DNA from: Parafannyhessea umbonata
GTDB lineage: Bacteria > Actinomycetota > Coriobacteriia > Coriobacteriales > Atopobiaceae
Length of the DNA: 64,000 bases
Reading direction: 5' to 3'
NCBI RefSeq assembly: GCF_900105025.1
Contig: NZ_LT629759.1
Location: forward strand, 620,001 to 684,000
The translations under genes were made by a program, and so were the position numbers. The first letter of the stretch is position 1, and every line of letters begins with the position of its first letter. Below the pieces are notes generated by a model that made no database searches, was not told the origin of the DNA, and saw nothing but the letters and a program-made list of their open reading frames with translations. Shown here one piece after another: positions 62,421-64,000 of this stretch.

Positions 62421-64000
62421 GTGAGATACCAGAGTGGAAATAGAGACGGCCGCAGAGGCCGGTATGACGTGACGGGAGCCTCGTACGACGAGGCTCCTCG
62501 TTCGCGTCGCGGCGTCCCCGTGCGCGGCGGACGCGCCCCACAGCACAGCTCGTACGACCAGATGGTGAGGATAGTTTTTCTCGTCCTGGGCTTCATACTG
62601 CTCTTTGTGGTGGGAAGGCTCATCTACCTCCAGGTTGTGGACGCGAAGTACCTCTCAACGAGGGCGGCGGCGCAGCGCACGAACGAGATAACCATTCATG
62701 CGAAGCGCGGCACCATATACGACAGAAACGGCAACGTCCTGGCCACGAGCGAGGACTGCAAGACCATCTATTGCAACCCGCAGGAGGTGAACGACCCCGC
62801 TGAGGCCGCGTCCGTGCTCGCGGACGAGCTGGGCGGCGAGGACACGGACTACGTCGACAAGCTGATGGGTGACAACTCGTTCACCTACATCAAGCGCCAG
62901 GTGGACGAAGACGTTGCCAAGAGCGTGCAGAAGAAGCTCGACAAGAAGAAGATCCGCGGCGTCTACTACCTGAACGACGTGAAGCGCGTCTATCCCTACG
63001 GTGCGACGGGCGGTCAGGTGCTTGGCATCGTCGGCACGGACGGCAACGGCCTGAGCGGCCTGGAGCTGTACTACAACGATGTGCTCGAGGGCACGGACGG
63101 AAAGATGATGGTCGAGACCGGCTCGGGCGGCACGCCCATCGCCGGCGGCAACTCCCAGGTCGTGAAGAAGGCCAAGAACGGCAAGGACATCGTCATCTCG
63201 CTCGACATAGACGTCCAGAAGATCGCCGAGGACACCATCGTCCAGGGCGTAAAGGACTACAAGGCGGACTCCGGCTCCGTCATGGTGACCGACCCCAAGT
63301 CCGGCGAGATCATCGCGGCGTGCTCGACCCCGCTCTTCAACATAACGGACACCTCCCAGATCAAGGAGGGCGCACTGAACCTGAAGCCGGTCTCGTCCTC
63401 CTACGAGCCGGGCTCGATCTTCAAGGTGCTGACCGCCGCCATCGGCATCGACAACGGGCTCGTGACGCCGAGTTCGACGTTCTCGGTGCCGGGCAAGGTC
63501 AGGGTGGGCGACGACCTCGTGGGCGACGACGACGGGCGTACGGCGACCATGAACATGTCGCTGAGAGAGATCCTGAGGCGCTCCTCGAACGCCGGCATGG
63601 CGCTCGTGGCGCAGGACGTGATAGGCGAGGAGAAGTTCGCGAACGGCGTCGCGAAGTTCAAGATCGGCACGAAGACCGGCATAGACTATCCGGGCGAGGT
63701 CAAGGGCATCGTCAAGCAGCTGAACCAGTACGACGGCGCCAGCTTGGGCTCCATGTCGTTTGGCCAGTCCCTCGCCATACCACTAGACCAAATGGTGAAG
63801 GCCATAGGGTCCATCGCGAACGACGGCAAGATCGTGACGCCGCACTTCCTGGTGAGCAGGGGCGGCAAGAAGGTCGCGTGGAAGTCCGAGGGCCGCGCCG
63901 TGTCGAAGAAGACGGCGGACGAGGTCACGGACATGATGCGCACGGTCGTGAAGGACGGCACGGCGCAGGCGGCGCAGGTGAAGGGCTACGACGTGGCGGG
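62421..64000 (+). CDS. ftsI: Division-type penicillin-binding protein (FtsI/PBP3), 3' end outside window
   Basis: 526 codons are visible before the window ends. A 45-residue basic Arg/Gly-rich tail and a membrane helix (IVFLVLGFILLFVVGRLIYL) precede the class B pedestal, RGTIYDRNGNVLA. The transpeptidase domain has SxxK at Ser332 (EPGSIFKVL) and SxN at about 388-390 (RRSSNAGMA). The window stops just before the expected KTG, after GYDVA. It cross-links septal peptidoglycan. The GTG at 62421 lacks a strong ribosome binding site; an in-frame GTG at 62469 is an alternative. It follows the FtsL-like gene by 32 bases. Confidence 0.92.
   Translation, partial: MRYQSGNRDGRRGRYDVTGASYDEAPRSRRGVPVRGGRAPQHSSYDQMVRIVFLVLGFILLFVVGRLIYLQVVDAKYLSTRAAAQRTNEITIHAKRGTIYDRNGNVLATSEDCKTIYCNPQEVNDPAEAASVLADELGGEDTDYVDKLMGDNSFTYIKRQVDEDVAKSVQKKLDKKKIRGVYYLNDVKRVYPYGATGGQVLGIVGTDGNGLSGLELYYNDVLEGTDGKMMVETGSGGTPIAGGNSQVVKKAKNGKDIVISLDIDVQKIAEDTIVQGVKDYKADSGSVMVTDPKSGEIIAACSTPLFNITDTSQIKEGALNLKPVSSSYEPGSIFKVLTAAIGIDNGLVTPSSTFSVPGKVRVGDDLVGDDDGRTATMNMSLREILRRSSNAGMALVAQDVIGEEKFANGVAKFKIGTKTGIDYPGEVKGIVKQLNQYDGASLGSMSFGQSLAIPLDQMVKAIGSIANDGKIVTPHFLVSRGGKKVAWKSEGRAVSKKTADEVTDMMRTVVKDGTAQAAQVKGYDVA

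Overview
The window is a GC-rich chromosomal segment of a high-GC Gram-positive bacterium. The best fit is a Coriobacteriia member (Olsenella/Atopobium-like Actinomycetota). Pointers are GC-biased codon use with frequent GTG and TTG starts, the mraZ-rsmH-ftsL-ftsI division cluster, a mannose-family PTS with a DUF956 protein, an alaS-ruvX-mltG-yqeG-aroK run, and an Asp23-nusB-xseB-tlyA-nadK-recN-pyrG-xerD run. Taxonomy is inferred from gene content only. No rRNA, credible tRNA or CRISPR array was seen.

Layout. 1-9.8 kb: end of an unidentified gene, a SixA-like phosphatase, LarE, a prepilin peptidase, a YfcC-type carrier, a PcsB-like cell-wall hydrolase with a Tat-like leader, hemolysin III, a C69 dipeptidase and DAHP synthase. 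10-20 kb: an ABC ATPase-permease fusion, a DJ-1 protein, a UmuC-like polymerase overlapping a YolD-like gene, a membrane-anchored degenerate HAD protein, and a two-gene ABC exporter. 20-26 kb: a minus-strand VWA plus MoxR-type AAA+ pair split by an IS481-family element. 26-40 kb: HAD phosphatase, UMF1-type transporter, then a plus-strand block rich in DNA and nucleotide quality-control genes (Vsr, deoxyinosine glycosylase, dGTPase, RarA) that also holds a zinc phospholipase C, a metallophosphatase and an SGNH-GNAT fusion. It continues into a DUF948-like protein, an anti-sigma/sigma pair and an AI-2E family membrane protein. 40-48 kb: alaS, ruvX, mltG, yqeG, aroK, an AroB-like gene and an Xaa-Pro peptidase. 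48-51.5 kb: mannose-type PTS IIAB, IIC, IID and DUF956. 51.7-59.9 kb: efp, asp23, nusB, xseB, tlyA, nadK, recN, pyrG, xerD. 60-64 kb: start of the division and cell-wall cluster, cut inside ftsI.

How the parts fit. Most of the window is housekeeping: translation (alaS, efp, tlyA, rsmH), transcription (nusB, sigma factor), repair and replication (recN, xerD, rarA, Vsr, Y-family polymerase), shikimate pathway steps and division. The less ordinary material is: the IS481 insertion exactly at the stop codon of the VWA gene, reusing CTAG as a stop on both strands; three proteins that look like pseudoenzymes (HAD-TM protein, RsbW-like protein, AroB-like protein); the SGNH-GNAT fusion; a repeat-bearing ABC fusion; clustered palindromes upstream of mraZ; and candidate regulatory sites (a cre-like operator before the PTS operon, MraZ-type TGGG repeats inside the mraZ promoter, a hairpin touching the pyrG ribosome binding site).
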